A stretch of DNA of 64,000 nt, taken from assembly GCA_938045545.1 (NCBI GenBank), contig CALIBN010000015.1, positions 20,962 to 84,961 of the forward strand. The letters are read 5' to 3'. The notes under the pieces are model-generated. The model made no database searches, was not told where the DNA came from, and worked only from the letters and a program-made list of their open reading frames with translations. Positions 52,296 through 62,342 of this stretch are shown here, one piece after another (within the stretch, counting starts at the first letter, position 1; each line of letters begins with the position of its first letter). The position numbers and the translations under genes are program-made. The DNA is from an uncultured archaeon (GTDB lineage: Archaea; Thermoproteota; EX4484-205; JAAOZP01).

Positions 52296-52544
52296 TTATT
52301 TCTCACTTATCGACTCTCTAACTCTATTTTCATCTCTTATATTTATAGCTTTTAAGCCTATTTTCTGCGCAGCACCAACGAGATTCTTATCACCGCTGAG
52401 TAGCGCATCAGTACCGGAATAAATACAAGTTTGAATCCGTAGGGCATCGGCCTCATAGATGTCCTTTTAAAATTAGAGGCCAAGTTTCAACAAGCATTGT
52501 ATTTTAGAATCGGAAACACCCACAATATTTTTAAGTGCAATAAC
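52296..52544 (-). pseudogene. PIN-domain (VapC-like) remnant
   Basis: A single frame interrupted by TAA codons reads VIALKNIVGVSDSKIQCLL, stops, then DIYEADALRIQTCIYSG and TDALLSGDKNLVGAAQKIGL, ending in ESISEK. This is the C-terminal half of a PIN-type RNase, with the (D/E)AD and SxD/K catalytic-side motifs. The N-terminal half and any antitoxin are missing. Confidence 0.65.
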
Positions 52545-52694
52545 CTACCAACATCCAAAGCCATGGCGACCGATCGGCATATTCCTGCTGATTCGAAGGA
52601 ATTCTCAGGATGCGCAATGAATCGCATGGCTTGGTATGAAATTCATTCAATATTTCAGCCCAGTTTACTCCATGCTCCAGACATGTTCTCTAAA

Positions 52695-53303
52695 ATGGAG
52701 CGAGTTTTGAAGGAGTATGGGGTGATGGATTGTATTTCGACGGTTGGATTGAACATCGAGATGCTTTCCAGCTGGATTACCATTTGATACGCAGCGCCCG
52801 CGCCATCTTAGGTGAACGCTTGCTTTACCTTTACTCCAGCACTGAACCTTACGCTACCTGTCGGGCACATCTTCCATTTGTCTATGCATATGCCGATTTT
52901 ATGCTCAGTGGCTAAGGGCCGCTTTGGCTTGGCCTCAAAGAGTCCTCCTGCTACGCAGTCAGCATCAGATCAGCGACTCGGTGGGAGTTTTGGTGACATT
53001 ACGGCTCGTGGAGCGATAGGCCCGGTTATCATTTTGACGTTCCTAACAACTGAGCATATAGAGATGGCTCTACGGAACTATGTTCGGATATGGCAAACGG
53101 AAGGAGCATGGCCTAAAACCCCTGGGGAATTAGAAAGGTTCGGTAGGGAGACTACGGTCGTCTTGCTTAAGAGAAGCGGAAAATTCAAAGTGACAACAGT
53201 CTCACGTAAGGAAGAGCACCGCTTTGCTTATCTCGATTCAATTCCTTCTCAATCCATCTGTCGGCTATCAAACTCGCACATCGTTCTAATTAATTCTAAT
53301 TAA
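52695..53303 (+). pseudogene. Decayed glycoside-hydrolase-like gene
   Basis: A frame starting near 52729 reads GDGLYFDGWIEHRDAF, then IRSARAILGERLLYLYSS and LPFVYAYADFMLSG before a TAA at 52914-52916. The pattern recalls TIM-barrel glycosidases with an acidic GLYFDG strand and a PFxxxYADxxLxGE strand. Upstream (MERVLKEYG) it is one base out of frame. Beyond the stop, a separate frame (to 53303) continues TTEHIEMALRNYVRIWQTEG. The family is not identified. Confidence 0.5.
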
Positions 53304-53367
53304 ATGGTTTGATCGAGGTTTTACGGAGAGGATGACTTAATCATTGCTAATTGAAGTTTTTCATTCT

Positions 53368-55743
53368 TCAGCCCCATTCGACATCAAGTATATCGTTAGC
53401 CCTTAATATAACGGGTGGTGAGAATTCAACCCTAAGACGGCCCTCAGTGGGGACAGAGCGTGCAGGAATCTGGGCTCCATTTATCCTGACAGATGCTCGG
53501 CGTAAAGCTCGTCTAAGGGGTCGCGTTGACAACGAGGCCAGCTCGAGGAAGCCCCGACGTACCTCCAACTTTAAGTGTTGTGTCCTCCCGACCTCTTGCC
53601 ACAGCTTACCGTAGGCCGTCGGCGTAATCCAGGGGCCGCGCGTTTTCTCGGGGTGGAACACCGGCGCCACCGTTAGGGCCTTTTCGACGGCGTTGTATTC
53701 CCAGCCCTGCAGGATCTTAAGCAAGCTCCATAGGCATTGCGTACGCAGATAATGGTGAAACGCACGCGGATGGGGTTTCCCATTGCTGGCAAGGATGCAG
53801 TCCGGGATGTCCCATAGGCCGCCTGGGTTCGCCGCGGTGAAGGTGTCGTATATCCTTCTCAAGAGCATTAGGCCCTCCGTTAAATCGACGTTTCGAATCA
53901 AACCTATGACCGTCGGAAGCATCCAGCAGACGATTATCTGCACGCGGTCATCATCTGGTATCACGATGGAACCATCGGGCAGGGCTCCGCAGACCAAGCC
54001 GTATAGGCTCGGGGCACCGTTGTATTTGGCGATGGCCCGTAGGGCTTGCTTCGTGTGCTCGGGCGGCAACAACTCCCCGAGGCCCGTGAATTCCGCCAGC
54101 AATTCGCCGTATATCTGGTCGACCATGCAAATCGGGCTTTGGCGCCCCTCGGGATCCGCGGAAAAGGCATAGTATTCTCCATTCCACAGCTTAGCCTTTA
54201 TGGCATCCAGGCCGCGCAGGAATCGTGACCGCATCCTCTCGGCCTCCTCCTTTTCTCCCACGGCGTTGGCGAGGACCTCAGCGGCCCTCAGGCCGGCCAG
54301 CCACATGGTTGCAGTATAGCTCGGCAGGTAGCCGAGGTCCCATAGATCCCAACTGGTGCGACTCCCCCCAACATGGTCCGGCAGTCCATCGCCGTCTTCA
54401 TCGAATCGTTCGGCGTAATGAATGGCCCGCCGCACCGGGGGCCAAGTATGTTGCAAGAAGCCCTCGTCCCCGGTTTCCTTAAAACGATGCCAGACCTCCA
54501 CGGCATATTTTGGGCTCAAATCCACGAGGTCGCGACCGCCGGGATGGGTGATGGAGGGTCCAGTCGTGCTGACGTCTCCCCATTGCTCCGGCATTTGTCC
54601 ACTGGGATATTGCACGTCGGCATACCGGCTGAGGAGGTCTAATTCCAATTCCGGAAAAAGGTCTAGTAGAAGCCAGTTCGCTAGGTCGATCAGGTGAACG
54701 GGACTACAATTCGGGCAGTTGAAGGACTCGTATTGGACGAAGCGCCCATCGTGTACCCACCAGGAGCTCTTGACCAGGTTAGCTTGAATGTTAACCAGGA
54801 GGTCGCTGACCCAGCTGGGCCAGGATGCGTCGCAGATGGTATCTCGCCACGTAGCGCTCTCCGCCAGAAGAACATCGTAGCGACGGGCGAACTCCCGTAC
54901 GACCTCCCTAGCTGAGTTGAACCAGGCTTGGTAACGATGTCCGACCAGCGGACCCGTGCCGTTCTCCCTATGGTTTGGGAAGAACCAGCCGACGACCAGC
55001 CTTAAGGTCCATTCACCCCCTAGAGGAACGGCGACGGGAATCACGAGTATGAAACGCTGACCTTCTGCGGGCTCTTCATTTCCCTGAATTGCGCCTTGAG
55101 AGAAGCCCTGCCAGAAGCTGAGCAAAGATTCGGCATCGTCCTTCCCTCCGAGGACGAAGCGCGCCGGGGCATCCAAGGAAGCGGCGGCCAAGCCACCGTA
55201 GGGGCCGTCGCAAGATGCTACGAAGCCATCCGTGGTGCATACGTCCCCCAGGGGGTTGACGAAGGATGCCGCCAGCGTCACATCCAGGGGCTTATCGCCA
55301 CGGTTGCGGAAACGGAACGTTAGGCCGAATGCGGGCAATCCCGAGTCCTCGGGTCGATGGGGTATGAAGGATGAGAAGGCTTCCAACGATGCGCTCAACG
55401 GGACGTCCTCAGGTAGGGAATAACGCAGGTTGGCGAACGGAAATTTACCATCGTATTCGATCGCCCTAACCCCGGGCAAGCCGAGCGCCGGGGAGGTTTC
55501 CAGCACGAAGGCCTCGTCCCCGACCTTCAGAGCGATGAATGCATTCAATAGGTCATATGGTGGCGCATATTTCCAAATCCTTAGGACGAGGGCGTTTCCC
55601 CAATTGTTGAATATCTGCCATTCTCGGAAGGAACCATCTGCGCGTATTTCAACGGTGCCCGTCCCTAGGCCACCTAACGGTACGCCACCTACGAAAGCGC
55701 TCGCATCGCTACGCGTCGGAGCCGGCAGACTAATCTCATCCAA
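53368..55743 (-). CDS. GH116-family glycosidase (GBA2/beta-glucosidase-like)
   Basis: A 791-residue protein with the GBA2-type N-terminal domain (GVPLGGLGTGTVEIRADGSF then REWQIFNNWG) and an (alpha/alpha)6 barrel. Catalytic regions fit the family. The nucleophile is probably in VQYESFNCPNC, and the acid/base stretch is DEDGDGLPDHVG...SWDLWDLGYL. It is of the type that cleaves beta-glucosides, beta-xylosides or glucosylceramide. No signal peptide is present. It is the last gene of a minus-strand set with GH36-like, alcohol dehydrogenase and isochorismatase-like genes (27-base gap to the last). Its GC content is markedly higher than in the first 50 kb. Confidence 0.9.
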   Translation of the reverse strand: MDEISLPAPTRSDASAFVGGVPLGGLGTGTVEIRADGSFREWQIFNNWGNALVLRIWKYAPPYDLLNAFIALKVGDEAFVLETSPALGLPGVRAIEYDGKFPFANLRYSLPEDVPLSASLEAFSSFIPHRPEDSGLPAFGLTFRFRNRGDKPLDVTLAASFVNPLGDVCTTDGFVASCDGPYGGLAAASLDAPARFVLGGKDDAESLLSFWQGFSQGAIQGNEEPAEGQRFILVIPVAVPLGGEWTLRLVVGWFFPNHRENGTGPLVGHRYQAWFNSAREVVREFARRYDVLLAESATWRDTICDASWPSWVSDLLVNIQANLVKSSWWVHDGRFVQYESFNCPNCSPVHLIDLANWLLLDLFPELELDLLSRYADVQYPSGQMPEQWGDVSTTGPSITHPGGRDLVDLSPKYAVEVWHRFKETGDEGFLQHTWPPVRRAIHYAERFDEDGDGLPDHVGGSRTSWDLWDLGYLPSYTATMWLAGLRAAEVLANAVGEKEEAERMRSRFLRGLDAIKAKLWNGEYYAFSADPEGRQSPICMVDQIYGELLAEFTGLGELLPPEHTKQALRAIAKYNGAPSLYGLVCGALPDGSIVIPDDDRVQIIVCWMLPTVIGLIRNVDLTEGLMLLRRIYDTFTAANPGGLWDIPDCILASNGKPHPRAFHHYLRTQCLWSLLKILQGWEYNAVEKALTVAPVFHPEKTRGPWITPTAYGKLWQEVGRTQHLKLEVRRGFLELASLSTRPLRRALRRASVRINGAQIPARSVPTEGRLRVEFSPPVILRANDILDVEWG

Positions 55744-55770
55744 GCCCTTTTAACCTCCGCCTCGTATTCG

Positions 55771-56571
55771 TCAACTGCTCGCCGCTCGCCGACAAGCAGC
55801 TATGAAATCATCGAGGGATACCGTGAAGCCGAGCTGTTGTTCAACCTCTCGGACTGCCATCTCGGTTACGAGAAGCCTAGGCAACGTGTCCGGGAATTCA
55901 ACCCCTGTCGTTGCCTCGCGTATCAGGATTACATTATAGCCGCGCCTCGCCATCGCACGCATACCGTAATCGCGGCCGAGTAGGCACCAGTTGGCCGCGA
56001 AGCCGACGTAGATGAGATGCAGGATACCTCGTTCTTTGCAGAGCTCATGGAGCTGCTGCCCGGTTGCGACTACGTAATCGTCGTCCAATACTTTAATCGC
56101 TGGGGATATGTCCAGGTTTTCATCCATCCCGATCCTACGCATGTGGCATTCTATGCCGGGTGGCTGATGACGTGGGCCACGGTATGCCGCATAAATTCCC
56201 CTGCGACGTCGAAACTCGGCCGGCGGCCAATCGGGTTCGGGCTCAGGGCTCGGCGGCTTAAGCTTAGCGAACTGATGATATTTCCGAGCGACCTCCGGGG
56301 AGGGGGCATGCACGATGGCAAGCCCAGCCTCGCGAGCAGCGTTCAAGGCCGGTACGATTACGGATTCCGTCACCTCGCGGGCGCGTTCAATCCAACTTTC
56401 TATGAAATGGATGTTCCACATATCAACGAGTACTAACGCCGTCTGATTTACTGGCAGGGACATTGGTATCTCGCGCCTGATGAAATTTTCTTCGCGGCAC
56501 GGTATATCGGGCGGGGTGCTATCCTGATAATACCTGACGCGTAAATTAAGGATGCGTTCGCTCTTAGCCAT
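55771..56571 (-). CDS. Isochorismatase-like cysteine hydrolase
   Basis: A 266-residue member of the isochorismatase-like hydrolase family. The catalytic Asp is in TALVLVDMWNIHF and the nucleophilic Cys in YVGFAANWCLLGRDYGMRAM, with the cis-peptide region just before it. The catalytic Lys is less clear. The first ~36 residues (with RYYQDSTPPDIPCREENF) form the extension seen in sugar-cluster members. It lies seven bases after the dehydrogenase gene. Amide or carbamoyl hydrolysis is the family chemistry, but the natural substrate here is unknown. Confidence 0.85.
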   Translation of the reverse strand: MAKSERILNLRVRYYQDSTPPDIPCREENFIRREIPMSLPVNQTALVLVDMWNIHFIESWIERAREVTESVIVPALNAAREAGLAIVHAPSPEVARKYHQFAKLKPPSPEPEPDWPPAEFRRRRGIYAAYRGPRHQPPGIECHMRRIGMDENLDISPAIKVLDDDYVVATGQQLHELCKERGILHLIYVGFAANWCLLGRDYGMRAMARRGYNVILIREATTGVEFPDTLPRLLVTEMAVREVEQQLGFTVSLDDFIAACRRAASS

Positions 56572-56578
56572 CTTTAAG

Positions 56579-57598
56579 TCACTTGACTTTAATCAACACC
56601 TTTATAAATTTTCCAGGATTTTCATCCCACTCCTTGAAGGCTTGGGGAGTTTGGACGAGGGGGTAAATGTGGCCCACCAACGCTTCAAAAGGCCACTCCT
56701 TCTTTTCCAACATATCCATGACCGCTTTAAAATCGTCCCGCAAGGCGTTGCGCGAGCCGTAGATGCTCAGCTCCTTACGTACGAACTCGGAGGTATCGTA
56801 GCATGCCTCCTCTTTAGTATATCCAACATATACTACCCGTCCAGCATAGGAAGTCGCCCCCACCGCCAGCCTGAAGGTCTGCGGCGAGCCCACGGCTTCG
56901 ATGGCCACGCTCACCCCCTCCCCCGACGTTAAGCGGAGGATTTCCTTCAAGGGATCCTGTTTAGCAGAGTTAATGACATGCTTGGCGCCGAATTTTATGG
57001 CGAACATCAGCTTATCGTCATCTATGTCGCACGCGATTACTGTTGCGTTCCTCCGTACGGCTGCTATGATCGCCCCCATCCCGACCATGCCGCAACCGAT
57101 CACCAGCACCATGTCCGATTCGCTTACCCTACCTCTGCTGACAGCATGGTGTCCAACGCTCAACGGCTCAATTAGCGCTAACTCTTCTCGGCTGAGCACT
57201 TTGTTAACGAAAACATTTGTGTAATGGATGGAGAAGAGCTCGCTTAACGCGCCGTCACGTTGCACACCCAGGGTCTGGTTAAACTGACAAGCGTTATACT
57301 GACCACGACGACAGGCGGGACATTTTCCGCAGTTTGTGTAGGGCCATACGGCTACGCTCTCGCCGACCTGAATGCTAGGGGGCACTTTTCCACCTTTAGA
57401 TATGATGACCCCGCTTACCTCGTGGCCAGGGATCCTCGGATAGGTGACGAATGGCATCTCACCTCGATATGCCTTCAGGTCTGAGCCACATAGGCCCACG
57501 TAGCGGACTTCGAGGAGCACGTCTTCATCGCCGATTCGCGGCTCGGGGATATCGACGATCCTCAGCTTCCCTGGCCCTTCTAATGAGACTGCCCTCAC
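56579..57598 (-). CDS. Zinc-dependent medium-chain alcohol/polyol dehydrogenase
   Basis: A 339-residue MDR dehydrogenase. Catalytic zinc ligands are Cys in GLCGSDLKAYRG and His in PGHEVSGV. The structural zinc set is NCGKCPACRRGQYNAC. The Rossmann motif VLVIGCGMVGMGA is followed by an acidic VIACDIDDD end, implying NAD preference. It resembles sorbitol/threonine/galactitol-phosphate dehydrogenases. Set between GH36-like and isochorismatase-like genes, it probably oxidises a sugar or sugar alcohol released by the glycosidases. Confidence 0.92.
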   Translation of the reverse strand: MRAVSLEGPGKLRIVDIPEPRIGDEDVLLEVRYVGLCGSDLKAYRGEMPFVTYPRIPGHEVSGVIISKGGKVPPSIQVGESVAVWPYTNCGKCPACRRGQYNACQFNQTLGVQRDGALSELFSIHYTNVFVNKVLSREELALIEPLSVGHHAVSRGRVSESDMVLVIGCGMVGMGAIIAAVRRNATVIACDIDDDKLMFAIKFGAKHVINSAKQDPLKEILRLTSGEGVSVAIEAVGSPQTFRLAVGATSYAGRVVYVGYTKEEACYDTSEFVRKELSIYGSRNALRDDFKAVMDMLEKKEWPFEALVGHIYPLVQTPQAFKEWDENPGKFIKVLIKVK

Positions 57599-57707
57599 GC
57601 CTTAATCAAAATGCATCCAGCATATAACGCTTCCTATGGTCCATCCCATCCCTTAACTGAGCCAAACCCGACCATAGATCTGCTAACTCCAGGGGGTATC
57701 TTGCATT

Positions 57708-60185
57708 TTACGTATTATAACTCTCTGCTACACTATACTTTGTAAACCCGGTGTGGGGATCACTGGTAAACCTTACTGACCAAGGTGTTATATCACCACT
57801 TATTATGATCGGCAACACAAGGCTATGGTTGGCAGACCGACGAATGGGAACGAACTGCCCATTCACCTGCTGGTAAACAGGTCTCATGCCATTGGTGGCG
57901 ATTACAATCACTCCGCTCTCACCAGGCGGCCGACGGATGATCCCGCTCAGGGTTAAGGAGTCAGGATCCCACCGAACGTCTTCAAGCTCCTGGCCGCAAC
58001 TTTGGTGGAAACTCGTGCCCACAACCCACGGGTGGTCCCTAGGCTTACGCAGGCAGAGCAGTTTAACTCCCGGACCAAAGAAGGCGATTTCCAAGAACCC
58101 TTGCCTTCCGCCGACTTTAAGCTCCTGGAAGTCCCCTGCATGGGAGTAGCCGCCGGGATTAAGCCGTCTGCCAGGTAGGATGCCCAAGAATTGCTGCGAC
58201 CAGAATTCGTAGCCCCAACGAGCTTCATGTTCCGGAATTCCCAGCATGTAGAAAGGAATGCAGAAACGGGATATCTTCGGTTCTTCAGCCGAAGCACCCT
58301 CATCGAAGGAGAAAACGCCAACCAAATCCCATTCATCCCAATCCGCAACTACATGCGCATGCCAGACGGTGCCCGGCGGTTGTTCTTTACATTCATCCGC
58401 CTCCCCCCTCTGCATGGCTTCATAGTCATCGTAGCTTTCGCAGACAGGTTCAAACAGGTTCACCGGACGCGCAGTATTGTTGAGCACAGGTAAACTGGCG
58501 GTTAGGATGGGCCAGCGCTCCTCCGGCAGCGTTGTCAGGTCGTCTGAAATGTCGATTTGTCCCCCGGTGAGAAACGCCACGGTAGCTCGTATCCTAGCAT
58601 CATCAACGGTCCCAGGTAGGCCTACGCATAAGCAGGATGGCTGAATTATTCCCCAGCGCTTGTTCTTGAAGAGGTGGCATGCTAACCCCAGGTAATTCTC
58701 ATACTGAAAACGGTGGCTGACGAATCCCGTGTTACCAGTGTCTTGACAAGCATAGAGGAGTGGCCACTGCCCTTTCCCCGGCATATCTGGGCCACCGCAG
58801 TTGAGTATTAACGCATCGGGCAGTGCCTCCCTAATAATTTGGGCACCTAAACGGCCGGCCTCCGTGCCACCGCCGCACACCATCCCCGCATCATAACGCC
58901 GCTTAGCAAGCGGATGGGACACCGCGTTAATGAAGTCAGCTTTGAAGTATTTAACGCCGCGTTCAGCGAGAGTCCGTATTTTCTCCCTTAACCATTGTCT
59001 TGCCCCGGGGTGTGTGAGGTCAAGGATGAACGTCTTGCCGTAGGGCTCCCAGAACCATTCGTAATAGGAGACGGGTTTACCGTCCGGCCCGTGAATCAAC
59101 CATTCTGGATGCTCCACGCTCACAGGGTCGAATTCGGATATGGAAAAAGGTGCCTTCCAGACGCCCAAGGAAAAACCGAGCTTCCCCAACTCTTCTGCAA
59201 GCCAGCGCAGCCCGTGTGGGAACCGCTCGTTCTCCGTGTAGGTGGAGGGCAGGTTTCCTTCCTCCCATCCCAGGTCCACCTCGATGATCTTCAGCCCAAG
59301 CGGCTTCAGGCGTTCGGCAGCGATGTATGCGTTAGCCAGTATCCGCTCCTCCGTCACGGATAACCGAAAGGGGTACCAGGAGCAGAAGGAAACAGGTGGC
59401 TCCTCTGGGAATTGCGGCCCATGCCGTTTTTTAACCATTTCCCCATACCAGTCCATGAGGGATAATGGGTCCCGTCCAATGGTGAGGACGAACTCCTCCA
59501 GCTCGGTGATTTGGTCGGGCGTGATGCGGGTATCCCCGCCATCGAACCATATCCTCCAAGAGGCGATCCTACCGTCGTTTTCCGTAACGATGCCAATTCG
59601 GCCCAACCAGCGCTCAGAGGTCAGGAACCCCGCGAGGAAAGCGAAACGTGCCTTCCGGTCGTAAGCGACGGAAAGAAGGTCGGAGTGGATTTGGCCAGGG
59701 CAGGTTTCACTCGTGACGTTAGCTTCACCCGCCGAAACTGGTTTCTCTTCCTTCTTTGCCCATATCAAGGAACGAATACGGCCCGTGTAGCTGGTCTGTT
59801 CCAATATTTTGACGAATCGAGCGGCGCCGAGGCTTAGACTTCCGCCATCGGCATGGCCACCGAGCAGCGTTACCTCGTTTAGGATAATGTCCCTCCCGCT
59901 CGTATTCCGCAGGGATGAGTGCACCTGGAGGAAGTCCAAGCCTGGGATAAACTTCAACGAAAGCTTTGCCACATCTGCGAAATCGTATTCCAAGATGATT
60001 GGGGCATTTTGATCGCCTTGCCGGATAACGCAGGCAGAAGGTTCTAATTCCTGCCCGTCGAGGCACAGGGAGGGACGTAGACCTTCGAGGCGGAACTTGT
60101 CCCAATGGGAGGAGGACAACTTTACGGTGCCGGTACGACTGTCCTGAATTTCGACGCGTATTTCCTTGGCTGTTAACTGAAACAT
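57708..60185 (-). CDS. GH36-like alpha-galactosidase
   Basis: An 825-residue protein with an N-terminal beta-sandwich (to about residue 270), a TIM barrel and a C-terminal beta domain, the GH36 plan. The barrel shows SFCSWYPFRLS, IIEVDLGWEEG, LGVWKAPFSIS, the nucleophile strand KYFKADFINA (KxDF) and LILNCGG. The start is ATG 60185, with GGGTGGTG six bases upstream, rather than the first in-frame start at 60257. No signal peptide is seen. It is the first gene of the minus-strand glycosidase operon and is divergent from the Gfo/Idh gene. Alpha-galactoside or related raffinose-type substrates are likely. Confidence 0.9.
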   Translation of the reverse strand: MFQLTAKEIRVEIQDSRTGTVKLSSSHWDKFRLEGLRPSLCLDGQELEPSACVIRQGDQNAPIILEYDFADVAKLSLKFIPGLDFLQVHSSLRNTSGRDIILNEVTLLGGHADGGSLSLGAARFVKILEQTSYTGRIRSLIWAKKEEKPVSAGEANVTSETCPGQIHSDLLSVAYDRKARFAFLAGFLTSERWLGRIGIVTENDGRIASWRIWFDGGDTRITPDQITELEEFVLTIGRDPLSLMDWYGEMVKKRHGPQFPEEPPVSFCSWYPFRLSVTEERILANAYIAAERLKPLGLKIIEVDLGWEEGNLPSTYTENERFPHGLRWLAEELGKLGFSLGVWKAPFSISEFDPVSVEHPEWLIHGPDGKPVSYYEWFWEPYGKTFILDLTHPGARQWLREKIRTLAERGVKYFKADFINAVSHPLAKRRYDAGMVCGGGTEAGRLGAQIIREALPDALILNCGGPDMPGKGQWPLLYACQDTGNTGFVSHRFQYENYLGLACHLFKNKRWGIIQPSCLCVGLPGTVDDARIRATVAFLTGGQIDISDDLTTLPEERWPILTASLPVLNNTARPVNLFEPVCESYDDYEAMQRGEADECKEQPPGTVWHAHVVADWDEWDLVGVFSFDEGASAEEPKISRFCIPFYMLGIPEHEARWGYEFWSQQFLGILPGRRLNPGGYSHAGDFQELKVGGRQGFLEIAFFGPGVKLLCLRKPRDHPWVVGTSFHQSCGQELEDVRWDPDSLTLSGIIRRPPGESGVIVIATNGMRPVYQQVNGQFVPIRRSANHSLVLPIIISGDITPWSVRFTSDPHTGFTKYSVAESYNT

Positions 60186-60190
60186 ATCCA

Positions 60191-60198
60191 CACCACCC
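60191..60198 (-). promoter_or_regulatory. Ribosome binding site fixing the GH36-like start
   Basis: GGGTGGTG on the minus strand lies five bases before ATG 60185, so the 24 residues encoded upstream of it are probably not translated. Confidence 0.5.
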
Positions 60199-60283
60199 TT
60201 CCGTAGATACGTTATGCTTAAAACCTTTCCTTTCAGGCTTCCAACGTTAAAATGCACCGTCAGGAGAAGATGGTGATGTAAAG

Positions 60284-61276
60284 ATGGATAGGGTAAGGGT
60301 CGGAATGATCGGGGCGGGCGCGAGGGCGACCTATGCGCATTATCCTTCCTTGGCCGAGATGCCAGATGTGGAGATGGCGGCGATTTGCGAGCTCAACCTC
60401 GAGAGGATGAAGGCCGTCGGGGACAAATATGGAATTCATTTGAGGTATACGGATTATAGGAAGATGTTGGAGGAGGTCGCCCTGGATGCGGTATACATCA
60501 TAATGGGCCCGGAGTTCTTAGACCCCATAGTGACGTATTGTCTCAAGAAGAACAAGAACGTCTTCATCGAGAAGCCTCCTGGCACGACGGTCGAGGAGAC
60601 GAGGAAATGGGCCAAGCTAGCTAAAGAACATGGTTGTAAAACCGCCGTCGGCTTCCAGAGGGTTTTCCATCCCCTCGTAAGGGAAGCGAAAAGGATCCTG
60701 GAGGAGAGGGGGAGGATCATACACTGCATGGCCGCCTTCCACAAGTACGGCGAATGGCAGGGGTATTTCGATAGCCTTACCAACGATGTCATCCATATAA
60801 TCGCCCTGTTAAGGTGGCTCGGAGGGGACGTTAAGAAGGTACATAGCTTAAGCGGACAATTCTATAGCAATATAGGGAAACATTTGAACCTGTATACAGC
60901 AATCCTTGAATTCAAGAGCGGGGGCATCGGGATACTCCACAGCAACAGGGTCTCGGGCGGAAGGGTCCTTTACTTCGAGGCCCATTCTAAGGGGATCTCG
61001 GTCTACGGCGATATACCCGGCATAGCGGGCGTTGACCATCTGAAGGTCGTTAAGGACAACCAGCCATATGAGGAGGCAAGGGTCATCAGGAACGAGGATA
61101 TTATAGGGAGCAACGTACCGTATACGCATATCGACGGGACCTTCCAGGTCAACAGGCATTTCATCGACTGCATAAAGAGGGATGAAGAGCCCCTTACGAA
61201 CTTTGAAGATTCCGTTAAGACCATGAAGATAGTGAGGGCGATCCTCTCGGGCCCAAGGCTGCCGCCGGTCGCTTAG
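60284..61276 (+). CDS. Gfo/Idh/MocA family oxidoreductase
   Basis: A 330-residue NAD(P)-dependent dehydrogenase. The Rossmann motif is RVGMIGAGARATYAHYP, the catalytic Lys is in FIEKPPGTT and the active-site His region is TNDVIHIIALLRWLGG. The C-terminal alpha/beta domain ends with an SGPRLPPVA tail. It is divergently transcribed from the GH36-like gene and followed on the same strand by an aldo/keto reductase 114 bases away. It likely oxidises a sugar or sugar acid from the island's glycosidases. Confidence 0.92.
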   Translation: MDRVRVGMIGAGARATYAHYPSLAEMPDVEMAAICELNLERMKAVGDKYGIHLRYTDYRKMLEEVALDAVYIIMGPEFLDPIVTYCLKKNKNVFIEKPPGTTVEETRKWAKLAKEHGCKTAVGFQRVFHPLVREAKRILEERGRIIHCMAAFHKYGEWQGYFDSLTNDVIHIIALLRWLGGDVKKVHSLSGQFYSNIGKHLNLYTAILEFKSGGIGILHSNRVSGGRVLYFEAHSKGISVYGDIPGIAGVDHLKVVKDNQPYEEARVIRNEDIIGSNVPYTHIDGTFQVNRHFIDCIKRDEEPLTNFEDSVKTMKIVRAILSGPRLPPVA

Positions 61277-61390
61277 GCTCAATACCTAAATGAGCATAAG
61301 CCCATCTTAATGGACATCGTTGCCCATCGATTTTCGGCTTCTTTCAGTTAAACGTTATATATTGTAGTTTAGGATTAAAGGGGAGAGCGA

Positions 61391-62314
61391 TTGAGCACGT
61401 TACCTCTTCGAACTTTGGGACGGACCGGCTTTAAGGTTACGGCTTTAGGCCTGGGTGGAGCATGGCTGGGGTGGACCCCGAACGGGGTACGTAAGGACCT
61501 AGCTACCGCAACCGTCCTCAGGGCTTTGCAATCCGGAATCAACATGATCGATACATATAATCATAACGAGGGACTAGTCGGAGAAGCATTGGAGGGTTGG
61601 TTCCAGCGTGGTAGGCGAAGGGATGAACTCGTAATCTGCAGCAAGGTGGACTCCCCCGATTTCCCCGCCGAGAAAACACTTCGTCGCGTAAAACGGAGCA
61701 TGGAAAACCTCAGAACGGATTACGTCGACATCGTCCTCATCCATGACCCCGAGAGCATGGAGCCGATTTTCGCGCCAAACGGCACGCTGAGCGCCTTAAA
61801 GAGATTGAAATCGGAGGGCATCATTAGGGCCATTGGCCTGGGTGTCCGTTCGCATGACTTCCTCTGTCAAGCCATAGAGAGCGGGGAGTTCGACGTCGTG
61901 CTAACCCACCTGGATTTTAACCTACTGAACCAGAGCGCAGCGGTCAGGGTTCTGCCGCTGGCCGCCAAGCATAACGTTGGCGTTATCAATGGGTCGCCGC
62001 TCGCTATGGGGTTGCTTACGGATGAAGATCCGTTTATCGCTGCACAACGCAGGAACATTCCCCCTAATGACGAAAGAGTTCGTAAAGCCAGGGCCCTTTG
62101 GGAATGGGCTAGAGACCAGGGTCTTAGCCTGTTGGCTACTAGCCTTCGTTTCTGCCTCCTTGAGGAGCGCATTTCAACAACACTCGTCGGAGCCTCTTTC
62201 CCCGAACACGTGGACGAAGCCGTTTCCGCGCTGACGGTTGAGATCTCCCCGAAGGCTTGGGACGAGCTCCATGAACGCTTCGGAATCTTCATTCCAGGCC
62301 GTGGCCGTCAATGA
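61391..62314 (+). CDS. Aldo/keto reductase-family protein with altered active site
   Basis: A 307-residue AKR TIM barrel starting at TTG 61391, with GGGGAGAG just upstream. N-terminal LPLRTLGRTGFKVTALGLGG is typical. Lys (VICSKVDS) and His (VLIHDPES) of the catalytic tetrad are present. The Asp is in MIDTYNHNEG, but the Tyr that normally follows (YGxSE) is replaced by His/Asn. It may act as a dehydrogenase with a changed proton donor, or have lost activity. It resembles the L-fucose/galactose dehydrogenase branch and sits in a carbohydrate island. Confidence 0.88.
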   Translation: MSTLPLRTLGRTGFKVTALGLGGAWLGWTPNGVRKDLATATVLRALQSGINMIDTYNHNEGLVGEALEGWFQRGRRRDELVICSKVDSPDFPAEKTLRRVKRSMENLRTDYVDIVLIHDPESMEPIFAPNGTLSALKRLKSEGIIRAIGLGVRSHDFLCQAIESGEFDVVLTHLDFNLLNQSAAVRVLPLAAKHNVGVINGSPLAMGLLTDEDPFIAAQRRNIPPNDERVRKARALWEWARDQGLSLLATSLRFCLLEERISTTLVGASFPEHVDEAVSALTVEISPKAWDELHERFGIFIPGRGRQ

Positions 62315-62342
62315 GACGGGGAAAGGGATGGACTTTGGTTTG

